In this document: one piece after another, positions 8,488 through 18,651 of the stretch
Layout: every line of letters starts with the position of its first letter
Position numbering within the stretch: the first letter of the stretch is position 1
Source of the DNA: Salinimonas lutimaris
GTDB lineage: Bacteria > Pseudomonadota > Gammaproteobacteria > Enterobacterales > Alteromonadaceae
NCBI RefSeq assembly: GCF_005222225.1
Contig: NZ_CP036536.1
Coordinates: 1,698,001-1,762,000, forward strand
Length of the DNA stretch: 64,000 bases
Direction: 5' to 3'
Position numbers and translations under genes: made by a program
Notes under the pieces: generated by a model
Told to the model about the DNA's origin: nothing
Databases searched by the model: none
The model's input: the letters and a program-made list of their open reading frames with translations, nothing else

Positions 8488-11295
8488 TTAGAATGTACCG
8501 CGCAGACCAATCGCGTAACGCGAGCCGTTATCTTCTACAGAGTAGATTTGATCCGGGAAGCGGCCTACCTGAGTCAGTTCTTCTTCGGTCACGTTAATGC
8601 CTTCAAAGAATACGGTCAGGTGTTCGCTGATGTCGTAGCTGGCGCTGACATCCCACTGGCCATAAGACTGCGTGGTGGTCGGCTCACCGTTAAAGCCATT
8701 ATCCAGGGCAAACAGGAATGACTCACGGTTGTTAAAGGCCACCCGAGCCTGGAACGCATCACGCTCATAGAACACGATAAGGTTTTGTGAGTCACCCAGG
8801 CCTTCCAGGGCAAATGACTGTGTCGTATCTCCGGTCAGACCAGCATCACTGTTGACTACCGTGGCGTTTGCAGTGACACCAAAGCCATTGTCAAACACGT
8901 GCGTCAGGGCAATTTCGTAGCCGTTAACGGTAGCAGTTTCACCGTTTTGCGGACGGCTAACGGTGTACGCCTCACTTTCACCATTTAACTCTTCAGTGGT
9001 GGCTACCACATCCAGATCCGGGTTAGTTGGATCCAGCGTGACATCCGGCGCACAGTCGGCCGCAGTACAGCGGTAGCCGTCAGCAGCAGAACGTGCGGTC
9101 AGTGAGTAAGTTTCAGTGCCCGACAGGGTAACAATGAAGTCTTCTACTTCTTTGTTAAATACGGCAAACGAGAACACAGAATCATCGCTGTAATACCATT
9201 CAAATGACAGGTCCCAGTTTTCTGCCTTAAACGGTTTCAGGGCAGGGTTACCCCCTGATGCTGCCAGGTTCTGACGACGCGGCTCACCAAATGTCGTGGC
9301 TGGAGACATATCTGTCATGGTTGGACGGGTCAGTGAATCATAACGCGAGAAGCGCAGAATCATATCGTCGTTCAGTTCCAGCTTAATGTTCACGCTGGGC
9401 AGCAGGTTGGTGTAGGACGATGTACCGGTAATATTTTGTTCAGGACCAAACTGGTTAGCAAACAAGGTCAGGTCAGTGGTGGGTACAATATCTTCCACAA
9501 AAGCCTGGATAGCAGACACGGCTACATCTGTTTCTTCGTAACGCGCACCCACGTTCATGGTCAGTGGCATATCGCCAATGTCATAACCAAATTCAAACTG
9601 AGCGTACAAAGCGGTGACTTCTTCCTCGATATTGTACAGGTTTGGCTGCAGTGTTGGATTGACCGGGAAGCCTTCTGAAGCCAGGAAGTCCAGGTAGGCA
9701 TCACCGTCGTAGGTGTACCAGGTATCAATCAGGCCGTCAAAGTAGTTGTTAGCAGTGAACGGACGAATGTTCAGTGCATCTGCCGGGGCCTGTGTACCGT
9801 AACCACAGAAAGCACACTGTGAGGCAAAAATCTGATAGCTGTATTTTTCACGCTCAGAGTGCAGGATACCGAAGTCTGCTTTACGGAAAACCTCGTTGTC
9901 TGACAGGTAGGTAAAATCAGCTTTGTATTCGTTAATTTCATCTTCAGAAGCACGTACGTTACCCAGATCGTTGTAGTGCAAGCGGTTCAGAGAAATATCC
10001 GGCAGTGCGCCGTTGCCCAGACCATCGTGCAGTACCGTTGGGATGCTGCCAGTACCATCAAACTCATAGTTATTGATAATACCCACAACGTTGAATACAC
10101 CGCGTCCGCCAATGTCGTTTTCGGCTGTTGAATGAGACACGTCGAACTTTGCGCGCAGTGCTTCATTGATTTGCCAGTCAACATTAATGCCATATCCTTC
10201 GTTGGTCACATCACGGATATTACGGGTACTGTTTACAAAGTCCGAAGCCGGGTTTCCGCTGCCCTGGTGCAGGTCAATTTCCTGCGTAAACTGAGTAGCT
10301 GTACCGGTTTCCGGGTTAATCGTGGCAGAACCAACACGGTCTGGCTCAAACCATGAGGCCAGATCAGTAACCTGCGAGTCTACTTCAAACTTTGATACAA
10401 AACCGTCAAGGGTAATCGTAACTTCGTCGGTCGGCGCATACTGGGCAACCAAAGATGCATTGGTACGGGTACGATCCTGCTGGTCAACCGTCTGGTCCCA
10501 GTTGCGAGGCAGATACACGTTATCAGCAATGACCCCATCGTTACGGTTAGACAGGGTCAGACCCGGACGCCAGCCGGCAGTCTGGATACGGTTAATCTGT
10601 ACCTGGCGTTCCTGATGTGACACGGCCAGTAGCAAACCCAGCTTGTCGTCAGCAAAGGTGTTGCTGGCCAAGAATGAGGCTTGTGGTGAGGTTTCTTCTG
10701 ACAAGCTTTCATACACGCCTTTAACAGAACCTACCAGTTGCAGGCCGTCATAGTCGAACGGACGGGCAGTAGAGATATTGATGGTTGAGCCAATACCACC
10801 AGACTGCATGCTGGCTACACCACTTTTATAAATGTTAGCGCCGGTGATTTGATCCGCAGCCAGTACGTCAAAGTTAAACGCACGGCCATCGTCATCCGAA
10901 GCAATCTGACGCCCGTTTACCAGTACGGTATTGAACTGAGGACCAAAACCACGAACCGTCACCTGCTGTCCTTCACCACCACTACGGTCGATCGATACAC
11001 CAGTAATACGCTGCAGGGATTCTGCTACGTTCAGGTCAGGGAATTTACCCAGGTCTTCTGCGGCGATGCCGTCAGAAACCGCCAGGCCTTCTTTTTTGTT
11101 AGCCATCGCGCGTTTTAGTGAGCTAACGATACCGCGAACTTCGATCACTTCGACCGGTGCGTCAGCATCTGTTGTCGCCGTGGCGTCTTCCTGCGCGAAG
11201 GCTACCGGTGCATGTAGGGCAGAGGCAATTGCCAGGCCCAGCAGGGAGCGTTTGGCAAGTGGAACAAATTGAGTAGCGTTGTTTTTATGTGTCAC
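8488..11295 (-). CDS. TonB-dependent receptor, probable galactoside/oligosaccharide uptake
   Basis: A 935-residue outer-membrane receptor. A signal peptide ends near AFAQ, followed by an acidic linker and a TonB-box-like VEVIEVRG. The plug domain (SLQRITGVSIDRSGGEGQQVTVRGFGPQFNTVLVNG, quoted in part only as family-typical) has the features of the large Xanthomonas/Caulobacter-type receptors that import carbohydrates. The barrel ends in a terminal Phe (GLRGTF). It heads the operon with the halogenase-like, SapC-like and symporter genes, and its promoter carries a LacI-type palindrome like the one before the beta-galactosidase gene. Substrate is inferred from these neighbours. Confidence 0.92.
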   Translation of the reverse strand: MTHKNNATQFVPLAKRSLLGLAIASALHAPVAFAQEDATATTDADAPVEVIEVRGIVSSLKRAMANKKEGLAVSDGIAAEDLGKFPDLNVAESLQRITGVSIDRSGGEGQQVTVRGFGPQFNTVLVNGRQIASDDDGRAFNFDVLAADQITGANIYKSGVASMQSGGIGSTINISTARPFDYDGLQLVGSVKGVYESLSEETSPQASFLASNTFADDKLGLLLAVSHQERQVQINRIQTAGWRPGLTLSNRNDGVIADNVYLPRNWDQTVDQQDRTRTNASLVAQYAPTDEVTITLDGFVSKFEVDSQVTDLASWFEPDRVGSATINPETGTATQFTQEIDLHQGSGNPASDFVNSTRNIRDVTNEGYGINVDWQINEALRAKFDVSHSTAENDIGGRGVFNVVGIINNYEFDGTGSIPTVLHDGLGNGALPDISLNRLHYNDLGNVRASEDEINEYKADFTYLSDNEVFRKADFGILHSEREKYSYQIFASQCAFCGYGTQAPADALNIRPFTANNYFDGLIDTWYTYDGDAYLDFLASEGFPVNPTLQPNLYNIEEEVTALYAQFEFGYDIGDMPLTMNVGARYEETDVAVSAIQAFVEDIVPTTDLTLFANQFGPEQNITGTSSYTNLLPSVNIKLELNDDMILRFSRYDSLTRPTMTDMSPATTFGEPRRQNLAASGGNPALKPFKAENWDLSFEWYYSDDSVFSFAVFNKEVEDFIVTLSGTETYSLTARSAADGYRCTAADCAPDVTLDPTNPDLDVVATTEELNGESEAYTVSRPQNGETATVNGYEIALTHVFDNGFGVTANATVVNSDAGLTGDTTQSFALEGLGDSQNLIVFYERDAFQARVAFNNRESFLFALDNGFNGEPTTTQSYGQWDVSASYDISEHLTVFFEGINVTEEELTQVGRFPDQIYSVEDNGSRYAIGLRGTF

Positions 11296-11465
11296 TGTGT
11301 CTTCTCCGTGTGTGGAACTTAACCTGTAACGGACTGGCTTCTTAGTGGTATTGGGCGCCAGTACGTTGTTGTCAGTGTTAACTAAACCTTCACAATAATC
11401 CGCTGATTACTGGTCATTACCTGATAGACCCTATAACCAGAAGTGGAAACCAATTCAGTAAAAGG

Positions 11466-11477
11466 TGAAACGTTTTC
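11466..11477. promoter_or_regulatory. LacI-type operator candidate (receptor operon)
   Basis: TGAAACGTTTTC is a CG-centred near-palindrome about 170 bp before the receptor start, matching in 9 of 12 positions the site at 2406-2417. It is the best sequence evidence that the receptor operon and the beta-galactosidase gene are co-regulated. Confidence 0.5.
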
Positions 11478-11541
11478 CTGAATTAACTGCATCCTAACAC
11501 AAAAAATTTAATATGTGACAAGTTTGTAAAATTATTTTTGC

Positions 11542-11570
11542 ATAAAAAAGGCGCGGTACATGCCGCGCCT
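11542..11570 (-). terminator. Terminator of glpK or of the preceding region
   Basis: AGGCGCGG / CCGCGCCT forms an 8-bp stem with a six-base loop. Read on the minus strand it is followed by a run of Ts, as expected for the end of the minus-strand glpK gene about 20 bp upstream. Confidence 0.8.
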
Positions 11571-11589
11571 GTTTAATCATAATAACCTG

Positions 11590-13074
11590 TTAACTACAGC
11601 GTATGCGCTCTACAGCTTTTTTCCAGCCATCATAGGCTACATCACGTTGTTCTTTAGTTAACCTGGGTGTAAACACACTGTCACATTGCCAGCATTGGGT
11701 AAGCGTATCCACAGAGGCAAAAATCCCGGCCTGCAGCCCGGCTAAAAAGGCTGCGCCAACTGCTGTAGTTTCGGTCACGGTAGGGCGGCTCACATCTGCG
11801 CCCAGCACATCAGATAAAAAGCCCATCACCCAGTCATTTTTAGCCATACCACCGTCAACCCGCAGGCTGACTGGTCGCGCACCATCACTTTCCATGGCCT
11901 TTTGTAAATCTTTAGTCTGATAACAGACAGATTGCAACCCAGCAGCAACAATTTCGCTAATGCCGGTGTCCCGGGTCAGCCCAAGAATGGCCCCGCGTGC
12001 ATCCGGATCCCAGTACGGCGCGCCCAAACCCGTAAAAGCAGGCACCAGATAAACGCCGTTGTTTTCACGGGCACGTTTAGCCAGCGCTTCACTTTCTGAG
12101 GCATCATCAATCAGTTTGAGGCCGTCACGTAACCACTGAACCGTGGCACCGGCCATGAAAATACTGCCTTCCAGTGCATAGGTCACTTTTCCGTTTAACC
12201 GGTATCCCACGGTAGTAAGCAGGCGGTTTTTCGACATCAGCGGTTTGTCGCCGGTATTCAGAATCATGAAGCAACCAGTACCATAGGTACTTTTGGCCAT
12301 CCCTTCTTCAAAACAGGCCTGACCGACCAGCGCAGCCTGCTGATCACCGGCGACGCCTTGAATGGGAATACGTTTACCCAGCAGGTCATCATTGATGTCG
12401 CCAAACTCAGCAGAGCAGTCCAATACTTCAGGCAGCATGGCAGCAGGGATATTAAATGTTTTGAGTAACCGTTCGTCCCATTGCTGCTCGTGGATGTTAA
12501 ACAGCATAGTACGAGACGCATTGGTGGCATCGGTTTTATGCGATTTACCGCCGGTCATCTTCCAGATCAGGAAGGTGTCAACCGTACCAAACAGCAATTC
12601 GCCTTTTTCTGCGCGTTCGCGGGCACCCTCCACGTTGTCCAGAATCCAGTTAACCTTGGTGGCCGAAAAGTAAGGGTCGAGCAGCAGGCCGGTGGCTTCA
12701 CTGATATAGTCAACCAGTGAGCTGTCTTCGTTCAGTTCGCGACAGTAGGCCGAGGTACGGCGGTCTTGCCAGACAATAGCCGGGTAGACCGGCTCGCCGG
12801 TTTGTTTGTCCCAGACTAGTGTGGTTTCGCGCTGGTTTGTAATACCGATGGTGGCAATATCTTCCGCGCTCAGACCCGCTTCTTTCACCACGTCCTGCAT
12901 TGTAGACACCACAGTATTCCAGATTTCTTCTGGCTTGTGTTCAACCCAGCCGTCCTGCGGATAATGTTGTGAAAACTCTTGTTGTGCCATAGCCAGTACA
13001 CTGCCATCCGGCGCAAAAATGATACTGCGTGAACTCGTCGTGCCTTGATCAATGGCAAGAATATGTTGACTCAA
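11590..13074 (-). CDS. glpK: Glycerol kinase
   Basis: GlpK phosphorylates glycerol with ATP to glycerol 3-phosphate. The 494-residue protein begins [19 protein letters not shown], the classic FGGY phosphate loop. It continues with [12 protein letters not shown], the GxFxxxTYGTGCF region ([14 protein letters not shown]) and the C-terminal [20 protein letters not shown] motif of the family. The start is a TTG at 13074 with AAGGAG seven bases before it; an in-frame ATG at 13113 lacks such a site and would add 13 residues not seen in the family. The gene is divergent from glpR with a GlpR-like operator between them. No glpF facilitator is in the window. Confidence 0.96.
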   Translation of the reverse strand: MSQHILAIDQGTTSSRSIIFAPDGSVLAMAQQEFSQHYPQDGWVEHKPEEIWNTVVSTMQDVVKEAGLSAEDIATIGITNQRETTLVWDKQTGEPVYPAIVWQDRRTSAYCRELNEDSSLVDYISEATGLLLDPYFSATKVNWILDNVEGARERAEKGELLFGTVDTFLIWKMTGGKSHKTDATNASRTMLFNIHEQQWDERLLKTFNIPAAMLPEVLDCSAEFGDINDDLLGKRIPIQGVAGDQQAALVGQACFEEGMAKSTYGTGCFMILNTGDKPLMSKNRLLTTVGYRLNGKVTYALEGSIFMAGATVQWLRDGLKLIDDASESEALAKRARENNGVYLVPAFTGLGAPYWDPDARGAILGLTRDTGISEIVAAGLQSVCYQTKDLQKAMESDGARPVSLRVDGGMAKNDWVMGFLSDVLGADVSRPTVTETTAVGAAFLAGLQAGIFASVDTLTQCWQCDSVFTPRLTKEQRDVAYDGWKKAVERIRCS

Positions 13075-13138
13075 GATGATTCTCCTTAACGCAATTTTTC
13101 TTAGAGTTTGCATTATTCACACTGATTTAACAATGCTT

Positions 13139-13156
13139 ATTTTCGTAAACGAACAT
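13139..13156. promoter_or_regulatory. GlpR operator between glpK and glpR
   Basis: ATTTTCGTAAACGAACAT matches the known GlpR operator form (ATGTTCG, four bases, CGAACAT) in one perfect and one near-perfect half. It sits in the divergent promoter region, so GlpR probably represses glpK and itself. A further GAACAT half-site lies at 13172-13177. Confidence 0.7.
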
Positions 13157-13268
13157 CAACTGGTCCTATATGAACATGCTTTTAGCTGATTTATTTACAA
13201 AAAGTGCATCAACTGGTGCGGTGCTTATTTACCGCTTATACTGGGCCCGAAGAATTAACGGAGTAGTT

Positions 13269-14030
13269 ATGAACCAGGCACAGCGTCACGAAATGATTCT
13301 CAGCTTACTGAAACAAAATGGCTTTATGTCGATTGATGATTTGGTAGCCCGTTGCAATGTGACCCCTCAAACCATTCGCCGGGATCTTAATGTTCTGGCA
13401 GAAGCGGGTGATATCAGTCGTTATCATGGCGGCGCGAGCTTAAACCGTAGTTGGGAAAATACGCCGTATAAAGAACGCAAAACATTAAATCGGGAAGTGA
13501 AAGAAAAAATTGCCGGGCAGGTTGCAGCGATGATTCCCGATGGCGCCTCGTTATTCATTAATATAGGTACTACTACAGAACTGATAGCGTCGAAGCTGCT
13601 AAACCACAAAAACTTGCATGTGGTAACAAACAACATTCACGTGGCGACGTTGCTGTCGGCCAAGGAAGATTTCTCAGTCATTATTGCTGCCGGTGAGGTA
13701 CGGTACCGGGACGGCGGCATTATTGGTGAAGCCACCTGCGATTTTATCAGTCAGTTCAGAATGGATTACGGCATCATCGGTATCAGCGGAATAAGTGCAG
13801 ACGGTGCACTGCTTGATTTTGATTTTCGCGAAGTAAAGGTGTCACAGGCGATCATTCAAAATACCCAGACAACAATACTGGCAGCTGACTACAGCAAGTT
13901 TGAACGACGGGCGATGGTCGAACAGGGTAATCTTGCTCAGGTAGATTACTTTGTTTGTGATAAAGCACCTCCAGCTGGTATACAGCGTATTATTAAAGAA
14001 AATAACATTAACTTCACACTGGCAGAGTAG
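13269..14030 (+). CDS. glpR: Glycerol-3-phosphate regulon repressor (DeoR family)
   Basis: The 253-residue protein is almost the same length as E. coli GlpR. An N-terminal DeoR winged helix (QAQRHEMILSLLKQNGFMSIDDLVARCNVTPQTIRRDL, given as family pattern) is followed by the DeoR effector domain with NIGTTTELIASKLL and VVTNNIHVATLL, then DYSKFERRAMVEQGN. ATG at 13269 was chosen over an upstream one at 13170 because GGAG stands five bases before it and the family N terminus begins there. It is divergent from glpK and directly upstream of glpD. Operator candidates lie on both sides. Confidence 0.94.
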   Translation: MNQAQRHEMILSLLKQNGFMSIDDLVARCNVTPQTIRRDLNVLAEAGDISRYHGGASLNRSWENTPYKERKTLNREVKEKIAGQVAAMIPDGASLFINIGTTTELIASKLLNHKNLHVVTNNIHVATLLSAKEDFSVIIAAGEVRYRDGGIIGEATCDFISQFRMDYGIIGISGISADGALLDFDFREVKVSQAIIQNTQTTILAADYSKFERRAMVEQGNLAQVDYFVCDKAPPAGIQRIIKENNINFTLAE

Positions 14031-14069
14031 ATTCGTTTTAACTCTCTGCGCTTTCGTAATTTTTCGATA

Positions 14070-14076
14070 ATGTTCG
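14070..14076. promoter_or_regulatory. GlpR half-site before glpD
   Basis: ATGTTCG is an exact GlpR half-operator about 70 bp before glpD. Its partner half is poorly conserved, so this is a weak site by sequence alone. Confidence 0.4.
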
Positions 14077-14143
14077 TTTTGAGTTGACTTCTGTTTACAA
14101 AGGCGGTCAAATAGGCACCAGTTTAAATCGGGTGGAGCAGACC

Positions 14144-15691
14144 ATGACTGATCAGAATCAGGTTGCTAAAGAAGTTGATGTGCTAGTTGTCGGCGGTGGT
14201 GTAAACGGCGTGGGTATTGCGCTGGACGCTACAGGCCGTGGCCTTGATGTGATGATGTGTGAAAAAGGAGATCTTGCAGGGGCAACATCTTCATCAAGCA
14301 GTAAGTTGATTCATGGTGGTCTGCGCTATCTGGAGCAGTACGAATTTCGTTTAGTGAAAGAAGCGCTGGCCGAGCGTGAGGTATTATTAGGGAAAGCACC
14401 ACACATAATGTGGCCCTTACGTTTTCGTTTACCTCATCAAAAGCATTTGCGTCCGGCCTGGATGATTCGTATTGGTTTGTTTTTATATGACTCACTGGCA
14501 AAACGTAATTTGCTACCTGGCTCAAAAAAGATTAAAACCACCTCAGATGGTCCGCTGATTGATTCCATCACAACTTGTTTCGAATACTCAGATGGCTGGG
14601 TAGATGATGCCCGCCTGGTGACCTTAAATGCACTGGCTGCTCAGGAAAAGGGCGCTGATATTCGGGTGCGTACCGAAGTGACAGGCGCAACGAAGCAGGG
14701 ACAGAGCTGGCTGGTAACACTCAAGAATGAAAAAGGTGAAACGTTTACTGTAAAAACCCGCTCGATTGTTAATGCAACAGGGCCGTGGGCGATCTCGTTT
14801 CTTGACCGCATGGCGGATACCAAAAATCCGAATTCAATGCGAATGGTGAAAGGCAGCCATTTTGTAGTACCTAAACTGTATGACAGCGATGAAGCCTATA
14901 TACTGCAAAATAAAGACGGTCGCATTGTATTTGTTATTCCATATGAAGGTGATTTCTCGCTGGTGGGCACCACGGATGAAAACTACACCGGCGATCCTTC
15001 ACAGGCCAGCATTTCTGAAGAAGAAACAAGCTATCTCATAGAGATCGTGAATGAGTACTTCAAGAATAGAATTACCAAAGATGACATTGTTTATAGCTAC
15101 AGTGGCGTGCGGCCATTGCTTGAAGAAGCCAATGCCAGTGCTCAGGAGCTGACCCGGGATTATAAAGTTGAAATGCTGGGTGATAAGCAATCGCCCGTAC
15201 TGCTTAATATCTTTGGTGGTAAAATCACTACTTATCGTAAGCTGTCAGAAGCCGCGGTAAACGAGCTGATTGAAATTTTTCCAAAGGCCAGTGGGCCATG
15301 GACAAAAGAAGCAACATTACCAGGTGGTGATTTTGCTTCTCAGCCGGAACTGGTTAATACCTTGTGGGCTAAATACGGCTGGATGGAAAAAACCACGCTG
15401 GAGCGGTACGCCCGTCAATATGGCACGCTGTGCGAACGTTTTCTGCAGGGCAAAAGCAGTATTGATGAGCTGGGACAGGATTTTGGTGCCGGCGTGTATG
15501 CCGCTGAAGTCGATTATCTGATTGAAACGGAATGGGCGCGCAGCCTGAAAGATGTTATCTGGCGCCGGACCAAGCAGGGATTGCGTTTATCGCAGACTCA
15601 GCAGTCAGTGCTGGAGCAGTATATTGAAAAAAAGTGTCAGGGTGTTCAGAATACCGATGATGCTGGACCAGTGAATTATAAAACAGCCTGA
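14144..15691 (+). CDS. glpD: Aerobic glycerol-3-phosphate dehydrogenase
   Basis: This membrane-associated flavoenzyme oxidises glycerol 3-phosphate to dihydroxyacetone phosphate and passes electrons to quinone. The 515-residue protein has the N-terminal FAD loop VLVVGGGVNGVGIALDATGRGL, then KLIHGGLRYLEQYEFRLVKEAL and a later KITTYRKLSEAA, all diagnostic of GlpD. The C-terminal domain that follows is of the usual size. ATG at 14144 (MTDQNQ) was preferred to an upstream TTG because a GGAG lies about eight bases ahead and the flavin loop starts 15 residues in. The gene is 113 bp after glpR and ends at a terminator. Confidence 0.96.
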   Translation: MTDQNQVAKEVDVLVVGGGVNGVGIALDATGRGLDVMMCEKGDLAGATSSSSSKLIHGGLRYLEQYEFRLVKEALAEREVLLGKAPHIMWPLRFRLPHQKHLRPAWMIRIGLFLYDSLAKRNLLPGSKKIKTTSDGPLIDSITTCFEYSDGWVDDARLVTLNALAAQEKGADIRVRTEVTGATKQGQSWLVTLKNEKGETFTVKTRSIVNATGPWAISFLDRMADTKNPNSMRMVKGSHFVVPKLYDSDEAYILQNKDGRIVFVIPYEGDFSLVGTTDENYTGDPSQASISEEETSYLIEIVNEYFKNRITKDDIVYSYSGVRPLLEEANASAQELTRDYKVEMLGDKQSPVLLNIFGGKITTYRKLSEAAVNELIEIFPKASGPWTKEATLPGGDFASQPELVNTLWAKYGWMEKTTLERYARQYGTLCERFLQGKSSIDELGQDFGAGVYAAEVDYLIETEWARSLKDVIWRRTKQGLRLSQTQQSVLEQYIEKKCQGVQNTDDAGPVNYKTA

Positions 15692-15720
15692 TCGGGGCAA
15701 ACTTTCAGTGTGACTAATGA

Positions 15721-15744
15721 AGCGGGCTACCAGCCCGCTTTTTT
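15721..15744 (+). terminator. glpD terminator
   Basis: AGCGGGCT / AGCCCGCT with a three-base loop and a T run, 30 bp after the glpD stop. Confidence 0.88.
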
Positions 15745-15992
15745 GTTTTTTGCGCACCGCTGAATCGTTTTTGTCCCAAGTAACCATGAATTTGCATCAA
15801 ACGCACAAACTGTAGGCGATTGTACGGTAATTTCCGGTAGCCTTGGCCGTTATTTATTTATAGACTCAGGCCATCGCTTATTCAAAAGCGCGCTAATAAT
15901 AACAATAACTCGGCAGAATTCCGGTGTGAATCAGCCCGATGGGGTGGTGTTCTCAGTGTTAGATAGATACAGAAAATTTTAGGTTTTAAATT

Positions 15993-17114
15993 ATGTCTCA
16001 GAAAAAGGTAGGTCTTGTTGGTTGGCGTGGCATGGTGGGCTCTGTGCTCATGCAGCGAATGGAGCAGGAAAATGATTTTGCCAACATTACGCCCACGTTC
16101 TTCACCACGTCTCAAACAGGCCAGCCAGCACCGGAATTTGGCGGTGAGTCTGCCGGTGTATTAGAAGATGCCAGTGATATAGAGGTACTGGGTGCTCAGG
16201 ACATCATCATTACCTGTCAGGGCGGCGACTATACCAAAGCGGTGTATCCGAAGCTGCGTGAAGCCGGGTGGCAGGGCTACTGGATTGATGCCGCATCAGC
16301 ACTTCGCATGGAAGACGATGCTGTGATTGTGCTGGACCCGGTCAACCGCACAGAAATCGATAAAGGCCTGGATAACGGCATTAAAACCTATGTAGGTGGC
16401 AACTGCACCGTTTCGCTGATGCTGCTGGCCTTGGGTGGGTTGTTTGAACAGGACCTGATTGAGTGGGTATCTCCGATGACCTATCAGGCTGCGTCTGGGT
16501 CTGGTGCGCGGCATATGCGCGAACTGATCAGCCAGATGGGCGCCATTCATAGTCAGGTAGAAGAAAAACTGGCAGATCCGGCTTCTGCGATTCTGGATAT
16601 TGACCGTCAGGTAGCAGACTTTATTCGCAGTGAAGATTATCCTAAAGATGAATTTGGTGTACCCCTGGCCGGTAGTCTGATCCCTTACATTGATACCCAA
16701 CTGCCGTCAGGTCAAAGCCGAGAAGAATATAAAGCTCAGGCAGAAGCCAACAAGATTATGGGTCTGGGTGAAACGCCGGTGCCGATTGATGGTATTTGTG
16801 TACGGGTTGGCGCTATGCGTTCACACAGCCAGGCACTGACGATCAAACTGAAAAAAGATCTGCCGCTTGAACAGATTGAAGAGATTCTGGCAGGGCATAA
16901 CGAGTGGGTTAAAGTGGTCCCCAATGATCGCGACGCCTCCATGCAGGAGCTGACACCGGCTAAAGTAACCGGTACTTTGTCGATTCCGGTAGGGCGTATT
17001 CGTAAGCTGGCGATGGGGCCAGAATATATTTCTGCCTTTACTGTGGGCGACCAGCTGTTGTGGGGAGCTGCCGAGCCGTTGCGCCGGATGCTGGGTATTT
17101 TACTGGCCCGCTAA
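15993..17114 (+). CDS. asd: Aspartate-semialdehyde dehydrogenase
   Basis: Asd reduces aspartyl phosphate to aspartate semialdehyde with NADPH, a shared step towards lysine, diaminopimelate, threonine and methionine. The 373-residue protein begins with the nucleotide-binding [21 protein letters not shown]. Catalytic Cys138 lies in [10 protein letters not shown], and the later [16 protein letters not shown] segment is typical. The length matches the gammaproteobacterial type (about 370). It stands alone: 250 bp of leader, in which no lysine riboswitch could be recognised by eye, and a strong terminator after it. Confidence 0.96.
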   Translation: MSQKKVGLVGWRGMVGSVLMQRMEQENDFANITPTFFTTSQTGQPAPEFGGESAGVLEDASDIEVLGAQDIIITCQGGDYTKAVYPKLREAGWQGYWIDAASALRMEDDAVIVLDPVNRTEIDKGLDNGIKTYVGGNCTVSLMLLALGGLFEQDLIEWVSPMTYQAASGSGARHMRELISQMGAIHSQVEEKLADPASAILDIDRQVADFIRSEDYPKDEFGVPLAGSLIPYIDTQLPSGQSREEYKAQAEANKIMGLGETPVPIDGICVRVGAMRSHSQALTIKLKKDLPLEQIEEILAGHNEWVKVVPNDRDASMQELTPAKVTGTLSIPVGRIRKLAMGPEYISAFTVGDQLLWGAAEPLRRMLGILLAR

Positions 17115-17137
17115 GCGGTTCTCAAAGTATGAAAGAC

Positions 17138-17168
17138 AAAAAAGGAGCTTAATTACGCTCCTTTTTTT
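17138..17168. terminator. Bidirectional terminator between asd and the ene-reductase gene
   Basis: AAAAAAGGAGC / GCTCCTTTTTTT form a hairpin with an A tail before and a T tail after, between two convergent genes. Confidence 0.85.
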
Positions 17169-17185
17169 GGGGCTGCAGCGGGTGA

Positions 17186-18271
17186 CTACAGCGTCGGATA
17201 GTCGGTGTAACCTTGCGCACCGCCACCAAACAGGGTGTCCGGGTTATGTTCGTTCCACGGTGCATCCTGCGCAATTCTGGCAGGAAGATCCGGGTTAGCC
17301 ACAAACGGACGACCAAAGGCAATCAGGTCAGCCCAGCCTTCTTCCAATGCCTGCTGAGCACGGGCTTTGCTGTATTTGCCTGCGTAAATCATGACCCCAT
17401 CAAACGCATCACGCAGACCCTGTTTGAAGTCTACCGGCATATCCGGCGCATCTTCCCAGTCAGCCTCGGCAATATGAATATAGGCTACACCCAGCTCGTT
17501 TAGCAAAGAGGCTGCGCCGGTGTAAGTGTCCACCGGGTTGTCGTCAACCGTGCCGTTTAAGGTAGTCAGCGGCGCCAGACGCACGCCCACACGGTTCGCA
17601 CCAATCTCAGCCGATACGGCTTCGACCACTTCTTTTAAAAAGCGCAGACGGTTTTCAAGGCTGCCATTGTATTCATCCTCGCGCACATTGCTTTGCGAGT
17701 CCATAAACTGGTTAATCAGATACCCATTGGCCGCATGCAGTTCAATACCGTCAAAACCGGCCGCCTTGGCATTGGCCGCAGCCTGGCGGAAACTGTCAAT
17801 GGCAATGGCGATATCTTCTTTGGTCATTGCACGCGGCGTCGACGACTGGGTAAAGCCGGGGTTACCGTCTTCATCTATAAATACTTTCACGCCGTCAGCC
17901 TGAATGGCCGAAGATGATACAGGTTGCTCACCGCCGGTATTGGACTCATGAGAAACCCGGCCTACATGCCATAGCTGGGCAAACATCACCCCGCCTTTGG
18001 CATGCACTGCTTCGGTTACCTGTTTCCAGCCGGCCACCTGCTGCGGTGAATAAATACCCGGTGTCCACGCGTACCCCTTGCCCAGTTGTGACACCTGAGT
18101 GCCTTCACTGATGATAAGACCGGCGCCAGCGCGCTGACCATAATACTCTGCCATCAGGGCATTGGGCACATCCCCCGGCTGAGTAGAGCGGGAGCGTGTC
18201 ATTGGGGGCATCACAATGCGGTTTTTCAGTGTGTTACCAGCCAGTTCCAGAGTGTCGAATAAGGTTGTCAT
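17186..18271 (-). CDS. NADH:flavin oxidoreductase, old yellow enzyme (NemA/XenB-like)
   Basis: A 361-residue FMN TIM-barrel enzyme that reduces activated C=C bonds and nitro compounds. The N terminus LFDTLELAGNTLKNRIVMPPMTRSRS is family-typical. GIELHAANGYLINQFMDSQSN holds the substrate-binding His/Asn pair, and the later LIAFGRPFVANPDLP is the phosphate-binding region. The length matches N-ethylmaleimide reductase (365). It is a single gene between asd and the molybdenum hydroxylase cluster. The physiological substrate cannot be told from sequence. Confidence 0.92.
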   Translation of the reverse strand: MTTLFDTLELAGNTLKNRIVMPPMTRSRSTQPGDVPNALMAEYYGQRAGAGLIISEGTQVSQLGKGYAWTPGIYSPQQVAGWKQVTEAVHAKGGVMFAQLWHVGRVSHESNTGGEQPVSSSAIQADGVKVFIDEDGNPGFTQSSTPRAMTKEDIAIAIDSFRQAAANAKAAGFDGIELHAANGYLINQFMDSQSNVREDEYNGSLENRLRFLKEVVEAVSAEIGANRVGVRLAPLTTLNGTVDDNPVDTYTGAASLLNELGVAYIHIAEADWEDAPDMPVDFKQGLRDAFDGVMIYAGKYSKARAQQALEEGWADLIAFGRPFVANPDLPARIAQDAPWNEHNPDTLFGGGAQGYTDYPTL

Positions 18272-18553
18272 AACTGCTCCTCAATCTTGAAAGTGGGGGC
18301 AGTGTACAGAAGATGAGTCGCGTTGATTAGGGGCAATAATCACAAAGCACCTTTGTGAAAAATGCATAGATCCAACGACTGACATTGGTGCTAAAGACAG
18401 CGCTGTGGTTAAAGCCTGCGCATATTGCAGGCAGAATAACCGGTTAACCGCTAAAGTGTAAAATTAACCCGTTAAACTGGTACAATTTACGACTTTTGAC
18501 GTAGTACCATTGGATCTGACGTTATTTAATAAAAAACGCATAACAAATCTTTT

Positions 18554-18592
18554 TATGTTGCCTGACCGCACACCACACGGTGAGGCAACATA
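18554..18592. promoter_or_regulatory. Long hairpin in the leader of the first IorAB-type operon
   Basis: Between 18271 and 18652 there is no gene. It holds a near-perfect 15-bp inverted repeat: 18554-18568 pairs with 18578-18592, with one mismatch and a nine-base loop. No T run follows on either strand, so it is not a standard terminator. It may be a regulator-binding palindrome or an mRNA leader structure, 60 bp before the start codon. A smaller perfect palindrome CGGTTAACCG lies near 18440. Confidence 0.5.
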
Positions 18593-18651
18593 TCAGACAA
18601 TACAAGCCGGTTTGTATTGTCATTATTAGCACTGACCAGGGTAACAAGACC

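Noticed and set aside
15745..15992. Possible lysine riboswitch ahead of asd
   Set aside because: The leader is long enough, but the conserved lysine-riboswitch core and a terminator hairpin were not seen.
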